Assembly: GCA_005408345.1 (NCBI GenBank)
Contig: SEMN01000015.1
Span: 124,001 to 188,000, forward strand
Source of the DNA: Macquaria australasica
Taxonomy: Eukaryota; Chordata; Actinopteri; Centrarchiformes; Percichthyidae
DNA: 64,000 nucleotides
Direction of reading: 5' to 3'
Shown here piece after piece: positions 12,301-24,440 of the stretch. The position numbers and the translations under genes were made by a program. Every line of letters begins with the position of its first letter. The stretch's first letter is position 1. The notes beneath the pieces are model-generated. The model was not told the origin of the DNA. It made no database searches and was given only the letters and a program-made list of their open reading frames with translations.

Positions 12301-15300
12301 TTGACACACCCCATCGATCTGGTTCATGCACCGGCTCGGCTAAACAAGACAAAGCCTCATACATTTTGAAACAACAGCACAAACATGCATCTCAAAGAGG
12401 AAAGGTCTGGAAACTTCCACAACAAATCCTGAGGGTGTTTTGACCGACAGCCATGTGCACTTAGCAGGAAGTGAAGCTGCACTTGCTCAGCGAAAATAAA
12501 TTGGAGGTCAGGAGGGATGCACAAATCTACCATGCGGAGTGGAGCTTTGTGGTTGTAGATCACAAGATGGTGCAGCAATAACTCAGGAGTGGGGCTGCCA
12601 TTGTCAAAGGTGGATGACCAAAGGCCATGGTTTACAACCCCTGCCCACCCCCCAAGAGTGGATAACTCTCTGTCATCATATTGCAAAATGAATCATCCTG
12701 CTCCAGCAACCAGGAAAGCCTGGAGTGGAGAATTTACATTCAAGGATAATCAATGGCTATCCTCAAGGATAGCAGTAAGCTTTAAATCCAGACCCAAGAT
12801 CAGACCTGAATCTGTTAAAGGAAAAAACTTTTTAAAAAGACCAAAACAGCTCCAATCTGGTGGCACTGCATGATTTAGGGCAAGTATCAGATGATTATTG
12901 TTGTTTTCAGTTTGTAAAATTGAAGATTAAAACTAAAAACATGCAGATTTTGACTTAATTATCATTAAAAACAAAAAAACTACATCCTGGCCATCACGGG
13001 AACACATAGCATGCAAACAGTCTTACCTTCTGTGGGTTGGGGATGTATATTGTAGGCATCTCAAAACCACATTTGTTGAGACCTGGACGGCGACACAGTT
13101 CCTGGACTATCTGCATCATCACCCTCTGCAGAAATAAACAAATATAAGCATTTTTTTTTTAGGTTTAACTTGACTTTTCTGGGATCAAATCAATCAAATT
13201 AAAATAAAAACAACAAAACCCTCACACACTAAGTGAACTCACCTGTCTGTCCGTTTCCTTCCCGGCTTCATCTGCCTTGCTGAGGTAGAACATCAGCTTG
13301 TCTCCACACTTCTCACTCAGCTTCTCCACGATGTTGAGCGTGCGTTTGCAGAGTGCCTGGCCCATCGGGTCGAAGAACACAAATACCAGGTCGGCCTGTT
13401 CTCCTGCAACACAAAAAAAATAAATAAATAAATAAAAAAACATCCATTAGAGAAACACAAAAGCTTTAGAGTAGATAGTAAAAAGTACAGCTGCAAAGAC
13501 ATACCCAACCAGGTGATGGCGCTGTTGACATTAAAAGGGTAGACCATGTCCCCGTCCACCAGACCCGGCGTGTCCACAAATGTCACCAGATTGAACTTCT
13601 TCTGCTTGGAGGTGGAGATCTCAGCAGACAGGTAGTCCATAACACCTGGAAAATACAAACACCGTGTGTGTACAGGTGTTTCCTTCTGGATAAATTCAAA
13701 GTAACAAAGATGATAAATAAAAAGTTGAGTCGCCGCAGGAAGCTGTCACCTCTAATGACTGTATTATTATGTGCTACTGGAAGCCGCAGTGCGGTCAATA
13801 CTTGGAAACCTGAGGGAGCCCAATGACATTAAAGATCAAGAACACTGTCAACTTCTTGTGCTTGCAGGCCTGCATTTGCAAGAAGTGTGCATTTGTAAAT
13901 GAACTGCAGAAATGCAAAGGATGATCTGGATACAGATATGTACGTTAGCTGTATGCACACATTAACACATCTGAGAAAAAGCATCAATACACTCACTTTA
14001 ACAGCGGCCACACCCTCACAGACAAAACTTCAATTTTAACACATGAAAACATTCGTTAGGGTCTCAGCTTTTCTCACCGTCCCCTCTGCGGACCGGTCTG
14101 TTGTCATGGTTACACACAACAGCTCTTCAACTGGCAGCTTTAGCATGGGGCGTGGGACATAAAGCTAGCCAGTGAAGAACGACTGTGAGGCAACGCACTG
14201 TGAGGTTACGATACTCCACCACAACCACCACACATGAGCCCGAGTCTCCCTCAAACCCCGACCCTGAGCACCAGAATAGGATCACTATTTAGACATACCC
14301 CCGACTATTGACAAAATAAACCCCACCCACACCCACACCCACCACCCCATCCTCCCTCTACACACACACACAAGCCTGGGATGACACTGAGGCTGTTTCA
14401 TAGGAACAGGCAGGTGTTAACAACCAGCACAAATCGCATCCTTGTGCTGCAGCGAGCAGAGACACTGCTGCTGTGGCACATTAGCATTCCTTTATGTTTC
14501 TCTACATCAGCATGGCCACAATATCAATGCATCTGCCTCCTATCACACGTCTTAGAAATGCATTCCCACAGTCTCGCAATACTGAGCCATCCCTGTAACG
14601 CAAAAAGTGACAGGATGACTGTTGCTCTCGTAGGAAAAACATTATATATGTGCAGATATTATCAAGTAGCTTCACGCTGGATCTCTATAAGGCTGCTGGT
14701 CTATACTTCACTTAGTCAGGATTGTTTAAAACATTCACATGCATGCATCCTTGCATAACTAAAAAGACAAAATAGAAATTATGCAAGTCCATTTTAAAAT
14801 AAGTGAATCAAACAGCCTTGATACAGACACATTCGTCCACTGTCGTTGAAGAAAGTCCTCCGAGTCTCCTCAAAAGTGAAAAGGAAACGAGACCGATACT
14901 CGCCGATGGGTGCTAAGTTCCTCAAGTGACTGTAACTGAGAAGGCTACACTGGAGATCCTGCGCACGAGGAAAAGGGCAAAGGCTGCAATAATACTGCAT
15001 CGACCAAGACTAAAAAAGAACTTGTTGGACTAAACAGGTCAAACCAGACGCAGTGCAAATACATCTACAGTAAAAATCTTTGCTGTGTAACGATGAGTCA
15101 TTTGACCTGTGACGAAAACAGTCATATAGCCTAAACTCCTGACGACAAGTTGATAAGACAATGACAAAAAGACAGAGTTAAACATCCTTTATGTAAGTCT
15201 AGAACAATATTAAGAAGTATCTCCAAGCATATCCCAAAGGAGACCAAACTGTATAATCAGCAGCTTCTCCCACATAAGGATATATGGTGCTTTTCTGATG

Positions 15301-17271
15301 AGTCATCCTCAGTCGCTGTGACAGGTAAACAAATGCCTGATATAGTGCATTTCCAGAGGAGGCGATGAAGTTCACATAAAAAGCCTGCTCGTATTCCAGC
15401 AGCAGATCGTTGGTGCTCTGCAGACCTGCGGAGCGGAGCTGTTGCTGCTGGAGTGAGTCTGGGCTGTGCCGTCTCTAATGGCTGTGACATTTCTCAGCAG
15501 CTCCTCCTGACTCCACTGCACTGCTGTCGATGGGGTGTGTGACTCACACGCCATACCGTGAGCGCTCCGGTCCGCGCCCAGTGAACCCTCACTCTCTACA
15601 CGCTCACTGTCAACGCACACACACACACACATACATTACTGCCCCCTCCCCCCCTCCACGCTGATGCTCCCTACTCAGACAGCAGGCACACCCAGACTTT
15701 CTGCACGACCACCTCAACATCCAGAAGCTTCAGACCACTGCTGACGCACAGAGAGAGAGAGAGAGAGAGACCAACTGTCTTAAAAACAATGTGCCGCTAA
15801 TTACGTCTCTTTCTTCTATGTGAGAGTAAACAAACGGCACAAATGTAGTGAGAGGGGGAACAGGAGTCTGGTCTGATTTATAGAGAAAACTTGATACGTC
15901 AAAGCCTGTGACTCAGTGTTGAGTCATCAAGGTGAAGCACCTAATCTGGACCACAAATCACAAAACACAAGCCTGACCTGTGATAACCAGAAACATCTAA
16001 ATAACTCATGGTTATACATCATGAGCAACACACAGGATCAAACAGCCTGAATTCCAGTCAATGCTGTGGATGAAATATTGTTTTAAATTCAGTTTGCTTT
16101 ATCTAAAAAAAAAAAGGAAAACTCTCAACTTTTGAACTTGAACTGACTCTGTAACGTTCACTTAGATTAACTTTAACAGTTTCCAGTAGGAAATATTCAT
16201 GGGCCACACAGCAGAGCACCATCTTAAACCTCAAAGGAGCCAATCTCTGTGTGCAGCTCATAATTACATTCATCTCCTGTTCGTCCTAATGCTGCTTCTC
16301 CCTACTGTTCCAGTACATTTTAACACTTTATCCTCCTATGTTTTTCATCCTGATGGCAGCAAAGGGGGAAAAAATCAATAAAAAACACAATCATACGCAA
16401 TTCTCCATTGCATTAATTAGAATTTTTAGGCATTACGGTCAAAGTTAATGAGCATTGTGCACTAAGACTGCAGTGCTGATCTTATCAGCGCACAAAAGGA
16501 GGAAATATTTCATGCTAGTTTCAGTATCAAAGGCAGGGAGATGCAAAGCCACTAGATTTAAGTGATTATCCTCACAAGGAAAACATAAAACACATACTAA
16601 ACTGCTCTATTATGTGAGATATTTAGAAATGTTTCTGTTATGTGACGCAGCACATTAGAAACAGTGCAACATCTGCATGCAGACACCAAACCTACACATA
16701 ATGAATAATTTAGGAACATAAAAATGGATTTCAGTGAAGGATAAGTACAGAAGAGAGGCATGGCGTTTCTCTTAGGAGCAATATCACTACATTTTTAGTA
16801 CAACCATGGCAAATCCTTTAAATAGTGCATGTTTTCAGAAAGCCATTACGGGTTACTGATGCTAAAACAAGAAGAAAGGGCTTACCTTTGAACTCAAGGA
16901 GTGGTCGAAAGTGAGGGTAGAGATGCAGCGTTGCATTCCCCTGTGAAAGAGTTAAAAAGACAACGTGAGAAATAACCAGAAGAGGCAAATATTACTCTGC
17001 AGTTTGCTACAACAGAGACCTCTCTCTTCTCAGTACTTCGCACTCAAGTCTTATACCAGCTGCTGTGCTGCAGCTCAGCACGCTCGCTTTAAGCTTTTCC
17101 CGTACATAGGAGATAATCCTTCCACTCTGCGGTCCTGCACTGCAAATATATTATTCATCTTCATCACCTTCACCACAGCAGGATATGAGCAGAGAGGCAG
17201 AGGAAAAGGCTGAGAGAAGACGGAGAGACAGGTGTCTCCCGAGCCTGTTTATATGCTATAAAGATGCCTGC

Positions 17272-17308
<37 letters not shown>

Positions 17309-20300
17309 TGTATACAATAAAGCCCCTCATTGGAGCAGCATACAGAATGAGAAATCACCACTGACTGAGTGAGTGCCCTCCATACAATCTGTCATCGAAC
17401 GTATCGCTTCATCAACCTTTACGACCGTCTGCTGCTTCAGTTCCCGTTACTGAAGTTAGAAATTTCTAAAATCCCTCATACACAAAACTGAGAAGTACCG
17501 TCTGAATATGTATATATATTTTGTTATCAATAAACACTGATAAGACCAGGAGATAAATTATAAAAGCATTCAAATTAAGCATGCAACACAAAGCTGGCTG
17601 TGAGAGGTAGTTCTGTTTGCAAGCATTAGCTGGTACTTCTGTTAAAGGGCTTTTATACACATTGATACACAGAGTCCTTGTGTATCAGTGCTGGAAACGT
17701 TGCTGTTCTTACCGTCAGTGATTCTCTTTTGCGACCACTTGTGATGAACGTGAACCCCTGCGTTTCAATGGCGACGCCCACTTTCTGTATGTGCTCTTCA
17801 ACATACCTGAAATGACAGCAACGGGCATCAAATGCATCAAAAACTACTCTCATCTTTGATATTGCTTTTATAAGTGCACAGGGTCTAAAGCAACGACAGC
17901 TCTTGTTCCCATAGGGCTGCAACTGACAGTTATTGTCATTATCAGTTTATCTGACGATTAATTTTGCAACTAATCATTAACAGTTTAGTTATAAATGTCA
18001 GAAATATGACCGTCATTATTCCTCAGAGCACAAAGCGTTCACGTTGCTTATTTTGTCCGACCAGCCGCAAATCCTCACATTTGAGAGGCTGGAACAAGTG
18101 AGTGTTTAGCATCTTTCCTTGATAAACGACTACAGCAATTCATCGATTATCCGGTTGTTGTCAATTAATTTTCTGTCTATCAACTAATCAATTGATTGTT
18201 TAATCATTTCAGCACTAATTCCAATAAACTAGCCAGGTGCCTGTGTAAAAGGCCAGTTTATATGTTAGAGGATTGGTTGAAAGGAGGTTGAAGTGAACCT
18301 GGGATCACATCTGAATCTGAACACCTCAGGAGGTTTGACAATAAACTACACACACTGTCAAACAGGAAAAACCTATTTAAAATGTACAGACAGCCGGATA
18401 AACCAGCCTCGCATACTCTCCGTCCTCTCAAATCCAACAGTTCTCTGTATTAATAATAAATGTGAAAACGATTAAGATTAACATCTGTAACATTTGCATT
18501 AGATGAGAGTATAACACTATAATGTTACAGATTAGATTCAACTTTATTGTCACTGCGCAGCGTACAAGTACTGAGACAGCGAAATGCAGTTAATGCAAAT
18601 GTTAATCTTAATAGTGCTTCCTCTCAGGGAGAATCCCAATTATTTCCCCAACCAGCAAAGTGAAGCAATACAAAAAAAGCTACAGATTACACCAATTTAA
18701 CAGCAGCTATGAAAATAAAACGATGGTGCAGAGAGTCCAACTTATCTAATATTTAATTTTGTGCTTATTTTCTTTGTTGTTTGTAAATGGAATAACCGTT
18801 ACTCCAACAAAAAAAAGCAGTTTTGAAGATGTCCCCTTGGGCCTTTTTTTCACTATTCTGTGACATTTTATAGACAAAACAATTGTATGAGAAAATAATC
18901 AGAAGATTAACTGAGAAATTAACTAAGAAATGAATCGTTGCAAGCATAAGACCATAGAAATTTTTCAAGAGATTTTGCTGTGCCGTTTATAACGGGGTAG
19001 AGGTCCCTTTCCCAACATTTCTTGGGTTGCATTAGGCTATTGTGGGCAATGTTGCTATCAGTTAGCAATCAATGAGACAGTTTGATGGAAATATTGGATT
19101 TACAGGATGTTAGGATTAATGTGATGAAGTACCTGGATTAGTCAAGTATTTAATTTGCTGTATTAGCCAAAAATAGACATTTCCATCTGTTTATTTGTTC
19201 TACAAAGGTGTATCTACAATCTCCAATGTACTATATCAAGATATATTTAGTTATGAAGACATCAAATTACACGTAATGTGATAGAGGATTTTATCCATCG
19301 CCTTCCCCTGAATGCTCATGTTTTATCAGAATTAGCTCACAAGAGCAAAAGAACAATAAAACTCGGAAAGTAAGGTCATCATTTTCCCTTTTTTTTTTTT
19401 TCTGTAGCTTGAAAGTAAAACACTCAACCGGCATGCAAAATGACAAACTAGACCTATTTCCCTGTCAACTTTATAAATCCCACAAATCCACATTTCCTGT
19501 GGCAAAACTGTAGTAAAAAGTACTTTTTAAAAGTTCTGTGTGAAGATGACAATTCTGTGTGATGGGCAGGCAGCCTGGCACAGCTGACTGGCACCGCAGA
19601 TCCCATAATCAATAAGATGTCTTACCAGTTAATGAAGGAGCTCTTCCCTGCAGAGTGGTTACCCATTATCATCACAATGATCTTCTTTCTGGGAGGCAGG
19701 AGCCGGACTCCAAGGCTGCCGGCAATCTTCACCAGGCCTGAAAACACACACACACACACACACGCAGTAAGCAGGACATGCAGCAATTAAAGTGGCATCA
19801 TCCCAATTTAGTCATTTTAAAATGTGAGTAAAAACAACTAAATAGTAGGCCTACCAATGCATGGTGAAAACAACCAGTAATAGGAAAATATATTTGAACC
19901 CTCCAATAAAGTTTAGTCTCAGTCATAGCGTCCAAAAAATATTAATACTGAACTTATTTTCCATTAAAAAAATATATTTTTGTCTCATTTCTAAAAATCT
20001 AATCTAATCTGCTCCAGTGAAGCAGCTCAGGCATCAGCAGGTCAGACTGTGTTTGTACTGGGCATCTTGAAGGTGTTAATGTGTGTAAATGTGTGAGTGT
20101 GTGAACAGGATGAACCCTGGAAAAGAGAGCATTGCTCTCAGCGATAACCTCTTTCTATAAAAAAAGGTTCAAAGAAATTCTACATGGGAGGAGGCTAAGA
20201 AAAAAGTGGTTACACTGCAAATTTGGTAATATTTACAGGGAAAACAGAGACTTTTTCAATTGGTACATTTCAAGTTAATTAATTCCACTTAATTGCTCGT

Positions 20301-21503
20301 GTAACCTTGAGAGTCTTGTAGTCGGGACAGAGCAGGTTAGCTGAACATGAGCATAAAATTCAAAATATATGAAGAATAAAGTTTCTAATAATAAAAAGAA
20401 TCAAGAATAAGTATTTACGTGTTTTTACATTTCTATCAAACTAATTAGGGCTGAAACGATTAACCGATTAGTCGATCAACAGAAAGATAATTGGCAACTA
20501 TTTTGATGATGGATTAATCATTTCAATGCCAAATATTCTCTGGTTCCAACCTCTTAATTGAGAGAATTTGCTGCTTTTCTCTCTCATATATCATTTAAAT
20601 CTGTTTTGGACAAAACAAGACATTTGAAGACGTCACCTTGGTCTCTGGGAAGTTGCAATGGCCATTTTTTCACTATATGTGGACATTTAATAGACTATCA
20701 ATTGATTAATCGAAGAAATAATCAGCAGATTAATCGAGAAATTCCTATTAACCATTTAATTGGTGTCAAATAACTTAGTTCCCTCCAGGTCACTTCAAAG
20801 GAAACTGAAAAGTGGAGCTCAATTTTACTGCCCACTTTATTCTTATTTTGTCTCTTTAACGTTGATGCACGATCTCTAATTATTGATTGTTACTGAAGTG
20901 GAGCGACTACAGGCCTGTTTCTGTCTCCTCTTTTTATTATACTGTAGTAACTAAGACAGGACACATAGTAAGTTAAGGCTCCTCCTTGATGTGCTGTAAG
21001 AGCAAAGTCTGCACACACACAGTGATCAAGTGGACGACACAGTACAACAGGATTGTTTAAACCAAACCTCCTGTGCAGAACAGTTTATTGTTGCAGGAGT
21101 GTAACTTGACAGGGTCAGATACAGGCGCTGCCCTGCGGGACAGCAGAGGAGCCACCCAGCGCTCAGCGTCACGTTTGACACTGACAGACAGCTGCTGCTG
21201 CACCACCAACACCACCTACTTTACATATCAAACCAGCAGCGTTTAAGTTTAGTTCACTACAAACTTCAGACTGAGAGCTACTAAACCACTAAGTTACATA
21301 ACAGCACAACTATGCGTGCTTGTTTCTGTTTTGCGGTCCTAACTCAGCTGTAACGTTGAGTCTTATTAATTCCAGGTTATTGATTATTTACCGTTTTCGC
21401 TGTCGACATACAAACTGTGGCATTCTTTCAGTATCTTCTCACTCGGCGTGGTGATCGCAGACTCCAGGGGGTTTGCCACAGACCGGGGCTTTCTGCCCGA
21501 CAT
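9349..21503 (-). CDS. Dynamin-superfamily (EHD/sarcalumenin-like) GTPase with two C-terminal transmembrane helices
   Basis: Twelve exons on the - strand, in transcription order: 21392-21503, 19626-19737, 17713-17806, 16886-16940, 13505-13645, 13243-13403, 13027-13125, 12194-12339, 10695-10866, 10437-10549, 9990-10077, 9349-9402. They join in frame to 448 residues, start MSGRKPRSV, end AAEYDF. GTPase motifs: P-loop GNHSAGKSS (about residue 64), G3 DTPG in FVDTPGLVDGD, and G4 SKAD in FYLSKADEAG. FDPMGQALCKRTLNIVE resembles the EHD/sarcalumenin G domain. Two hydrophobic helices follow: LCGALGVVLPALFILSFIV (about residue 326) and VVFVIIFGAFCYLLLFLA (about residue 381). The tail is basic (KTLTKKERR). 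A role in membrane shaping is inferred from the superfamily; I do not recognise a named gene. EHD proteins carry an EH domain and sarcalumenin lacks this two-helix tail, so it is neither. Confidence 0.88.
10335..10392. repeat. Partial copy of the TAATCGATTA-rich interspersed repeat
   Basis: Short fragment with AATTTTCTGTCGATCAACTA and a CTTCAGCTCT end. It matches the terminal part of the copies at 17913-18216 and 33888-34173. It lies just downstream of an exon of the GTPase gene. Confidence 0.55.
11054..12188. mobile_element. Non-autonomous DNA-transposon-like element with CCCAGCTAG terminal inverted repeats
   Basis: The element starts CCCAGCTAGCAGG and ends CTAGCTGGG, a perfect inverted pair. 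Its arms are rich in AACGTT and AATGTT motifs repeated in both orientations, a look known from teleost repeats. It has no ORF. It sits in an intron of the membrane GTPase gene, and its right end reaches to within about 6 bases of the donor at 12192-12193. A different sequence is nested in the middle (about 11280-11620). I did not establish a target-site duplication or a superfamily. Confidence 0.6.
11280..11620. mobile_element. LTR-like insert nested in the CCCAGCTAG element (candidate)
   Basis: This block interrupts the AACGTT-rich arms and has different composition. It begins TGTCTCTGGCTCTGCC, contains an AATAAA at about 11514, and ends GAGGGCGTTACA, giving the TG...CA ends of an LTR. It could be a solo LTR of a Gypsy-type retrotransposon. 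There are no internal genes, and the target duplication was not confirmed. Confidence 0.35.
12340..13026 (-). other. Intron of the membrane GTPase gene, unassigned sequence
   Basis: Intron between the exons ending PNPQK and starting PSRCMNQ. Part of it (about 12400-12760) is less AT-rich than its surroundings and open in several frames on both strands. No conserved family is apparent, so it may be an old repeat. Confidence 0.4.
13646..16885 (-). other. Large intron of the membrane GTPase gene with simple repeats
   Basis: A 3.2-kb intron. I see C/A-rich tracts around 14320-14375, a CA tract near 15614-15632 and a GA tract near 15750-15770, but no exon or RNA gene. Confidence 0.55.
17272..17312. 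repeat. CT/GT compound microsatellite
   Basis: A run of CT dinucleotides passes directly into a run of GT dinucleotides, inside an intron of the membrane GTPase gene. Confidence 0.95.
17913..18216. repeat. Copy of the TAATCGATTA-rich interspersed repeat
   Basis: Begins AGGGCTGCAACTGA and ends TAATCATTTCAGCACT, so the ends are imperfect inverted repeats. The interior has ATTTTGTCCGACCAGCC. This family of roughly 300-base non-autonomous elements is abundant in percomorph genomes. The copy lies in an intron of the GTPase gene. Confidence 0.7.
18521..18612. repeat. Interspersed repeat fragment (TTCAACTTTATTGTCACTG type)
   Basis: The string TAGATTCAACTTTATTGTCA followed by GTACAAGTACTGAGACAGCG resembles a fragment seen very often in teleost introns. 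The assignment rests on memory of that pattern. The class of the parent element is unknown to me. Confidence 0.4.
18815..18950. repeat. Partial copy of the TAATCGATTA-rich interspersed repeat
   Basis: Carries the TGAAGATGTCCCCTTGGGC and AATAATCAGAAGATTAACTG segments that also occur in the copies at 20447-20765 and 34050-34173. Only one half of the element is present. Confidence 0.55.
20447..20765. repeat. Copy of the TAATCGATTA-rich interspersed repeat
   Basis: Begins AGGGCTGAAACGATTAACCG with GTCGATCAACAGAAAGATAA next. It contains GACGTCACCTTGGTCTCTGG and ends in an AT-rich arm with AATCGAGAAATT. It is in the same family as 17913-18216 and 33888-34173, and lies in the first intron of the GTPase gene. 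Confidence 0.7.
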
Positions 21504-21994
21504 TATGACCACCAACCACCTCTGCTGTCACCTAAAACCGCCAGGGGAAGACTTTCAGTGTTGCACAAACCCCTCTCCTGTGCGGATGAAGCGCCCCCCT
21601 GCGGTCAAACACTAGCAGGACACCAAGGGCGGACTCACCATGAACTGGCAACCTGGCAAGCCTGAGTCTGCAGGGATTCAGTCCACTTCTTCAGGAATTA
21701 GACTTGGCCCTTGGCCCTGCCTCTAAAATTGCTGCCTGGACTACCAAAGCAAATATTTGGTAATATATATAAATATAAATTGAAAGGGTGAGCATTTATA
21801 TCTATACCGTACTTTCACTTGTTCCATACTCATGTTTTTATGAGTTCTTGAGGTTTTGTCTTGTAGAAGGTCCCTGTGTCAAACTCTAGTTTTAGCAGTT
21901 TACATATTTTAGTTGGTATCATGCTCACATAGTGCTGTTCTTAAATAATTTTGTTTATATCAAATCATATTCAAACTAATACAGGGCACACGGC

Positions 21995-22280
21995 TCATTT
22001 TTGATCCCTAGAAGTATTCACATCCTTTAAAAGTAGTAATACCACTATTTGAAAATGCTGATGTACAAAAGTATTATGAGCAAAATGTACTTGAAGTATC
22101 AACTTGTTATGCAGCTGAATGGCCTCTATCTGTGTATTTATGTTATTATTATCATTACTGATGCATTAACATGTAAGCAGCATTTTAATGTTGTAGATGG
22201 TCAAGAATTCAACACCCTCTCAGGCCAAAACATAACTCAATATATAAGTCATTTTCATTACTTATCTTCTTTGTTTTGGT
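21995..22280. repeat. Interspersed repeat, first of a pair flanking slc2a11
   Basis: Contains ACTGATGCATTAACATGTAA followed by ATGTTGTAGATGGTCAAG. It matches 30220-30285 (ACTGATGCATTAATATGTAA, ATTGTTGTAGTTGGTCAAG) in the same orientation. It also has the AAAAGTA/AAGTACT flavour of a common percomorph repeat. Ends are approximate. Confidence 0.5.
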
Positions 22281-22390
22281 TTTAGTAAAAAGAAGCAAAT
22301 GATCATTTGTTTTAATTTAACATTTTGTTTACAGTAATACTGCACATACATATTTAGTTATTTGTTTCAGAGTTACGCATCTTGCACTCT

Positions 22391-22404
22391 CCAGTAGGTG
22401 GCAG
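22391..22404 (+). promoter_or_regulatory. CTCF-consensus match (candidate)
   Basis: CCAGTAGGTGGCAG fits every position of the vertebrate CTCF core CCASYAGRKGGCRS. Occupancy cannot be judged from sequence. Confidence 0.35.
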
Positions 22405-23598
22405 AAAATAACGCATTAACGCGGCATTATTTATTTTCTTTTTTTTTTTGAGTCCAACACCCAATGTAATCTGCACACATCTCTAGCTGCACACAGTTAA
22501 ATACTCCTCTCCAGGAAATAGGCCTAACCTTCAGAATTGGGTGGCAGTAGCTACACAGTGTTTTCTTGTGCTGCTGTTCTCTACTCTCCTCGATCAAGCT
22601 TCAATAAATATTTCTGCGTCAGACATCCAGGTCTCCTTAAACATCTTCACTCACGAGTCAACCAGCTTCCTGATTTCCATCACAATCACCACACACTGTC
22701 TGCCGCTCACAAAACTAAAACTGAACTGTTATTAGGTAATAACATGCGTTAATTCTCTTTTGGGATGGATTTTCACTTTAAGGCTCAAATGGCTAAATGG
22801 TGGCACGAGCAAATTCTCAGAGGCTCTTGCAGGATTAAAAGATTTCTGGCCGGTAAAGTAGTCGACTCTTTGGGTCATGTGTGCAGAACAGCATGCCCTG
22901 GAAAAGCCTCGCAGTGATTATGAACTGATGTTGGCAGCAATCCAGAGCAACTGGTGTTGCTGTTAAAATTCACTTGTGTTCAGAAGTTAGTTGTTCTATC
23001 AGAGACCTAAAGTTTTGTCATTACCACTGATGTGATTGACTAACGTTAGGGAAGGCCATAAACAGAAAAAGGCATTCATGCTGTATAGAGTTACAAATCA
23101 CTTTTGATTTATTCAATAAATTTGGGTTGAAAGCACTTAAAACAGGCTATTAATATGTTCATACACACAGTTTTAAATATGATAATGATCCTCATCCAGT
23201 AATTACAATATATTAAACAAAGCATTCCTTTATGCTACTGAAAACACAATTTCTAGACAGTTGTATGAATCTTAGTGTACTCTACAGTGCTCTGGCACAT
23301 GAATGAAGAACATTGGGGTCATGTCTGAGTTATAAGTAGGTTGATATTTTTGAATACATTTTAAAAGGCTGTGAGTATAAAAATAGACTAAAGGCACATC
23401 ATGTAAAGTGTCCCATTCTATTCATTTAGACCACAAAGGGTTGTTATTATTCCTGTATTTGGGTCAGCAATCCCTCCCCTACCCAAGGGCAAGCCTCAGC
23501 TCCATGCAAACATGTGCTTTAAGGGGTTAATGATCTGAGCTCATATGCTGCACCTTCCAATCGGATGCCTGGAGCTTCGACTAATGTAGAACATCTAT

Positions 23599-23605
23599 TA
23601 TAAAT
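23599..23605 (+). promoter_or_regulatory. TATA-box-like element upstream of the alternative slc2a11 first exon
   Basis: TATAAAT lies 49 bases before the ATG at 23648. That spacing would place transcription start about 20 bases before the ATG. This is a candidate only. Confidence 0.3.
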
Positions 23606-23647
23606 GCTTTAGTCAAACATAAGTGATGTTTGAATGAAGCATTTATA

Positions 23648-23707
23648 ATGGATACGGCAGCTTCCAAAGTGAACTTCAATGACGGATCTGTGAAATCAAA
23701 GAAAGAG
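23648..23707 (+). CDS. slc2a11: Candidate alternative first coding exon of slc2a11
   Basis: ATG at 23648 opens 20 codons (MDTAASKVNF...KSKKE) that end exactly at a strong donor, GAG/GTAAGT. The exon ends in phase 0, the same phase as the first exon at 25027-25098, so it can splice straight onto LPKKSLLL at 25223. The charged, lysine-rich end resembles a cytosolic GLUT N-terminus. A TATA-like box lies just upstream. The next plausible acceptor downstream on this strand is that of slc2a11 exon 2. It could also be a chance ORF with a good donor; a transcript is needed to decide. Confidence 0.55.
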
Positions 23708-24044
23708 GTAAGTAAAAAACCAACTCTCTGTGAATTTTACAAACCATTTAACGACCTTGAAGGCTACAGTGGAAATGTGTGCTGTCTGTGTCATTCCAGT
23801 TATTCTGTTCTGAACTTTTTAGCCAGTTTGCTGTGAATATGTTTACCCACACATCCAGAGTAATCATTTTATTACTACTGGGGCGTAGACTTGCCTGGAG
23901 AACAGGAGTTTTGCCTGACAGGTGTTTGTTTTAGTTGTTGTTATATTTATTGGATGATGATTCCTTCACTCAAATTAATATTAGTGCAGAAGAGAAATGT
24001 AAATGTCACATGTAATCAAATGTAGTCTAAAATGTAGGGCTTAA

Positions 24045-24440
24045 GGTACCACTTCCTAATGAGGCTCTCTTTATGAAGGGTTTATAAGTTGTAACTAATG
24101 GTTTATTAATGGTTAATAAATCGTTATAGACAATAAAAATGTAAATCAAACATTTTCATGCTTTATAGATCCATTAAAAGCTAAATGGGGGTTGCTAGGT
24201 TGGTTTCTCGCCTTCTAATAATCCATCAGGTATTCTGTTATAAATATTAATAAGTTGTTAATAAATATATATTTTTGTCCAGATGTCATGCTAACATTAA
24301 AAGACGATAAATGCCTACCACAACCTGGCAACCCAAAGCTTGCTCTTATTAATGGCCTATAACGGATTTATAAAGCAGTAGTAAACGACTCATTAATAAC
24401 AAAGCGTATTAACCCCATAATAAAGCCTTAAAGTGGTGCC
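24045..24440. mobile_element. Short non-autonomous element with GG(T/C)ACCACTT inverted ends
   Basis: Left end GGTACCACTT and right end AAGTGGTGCC form an inverted pair about 396 bases apart. The interior is rich in TTTATAA and TTAATAA motifs, like a common teleost repeat. It has no ORF. It lies between the two candidate first exons of slc2a11. Confidence 0.5.

Larger units (their letters stand above)
21504..23647. other. Intergenic region between the membrane GTPase gene and slc2a11
   Basis: The GTPase gene runs away from here, so its promoter should lie just above 21503. The first 170 bases are comparatively GC-rich. The rest is AT-rich and contains a repeat fragment (about 21995-22280) and a CTCF-like motif (22391-22404). 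No further coding sequence was recognised. Confidence 0.5.

Noticed and set aside
12357..12686. 109-codon open frame on the - strand in a GTPase intron
   Set aside because: It has no family resemblance, lies between exons that splice in frame without it, and has no matching splice sites.
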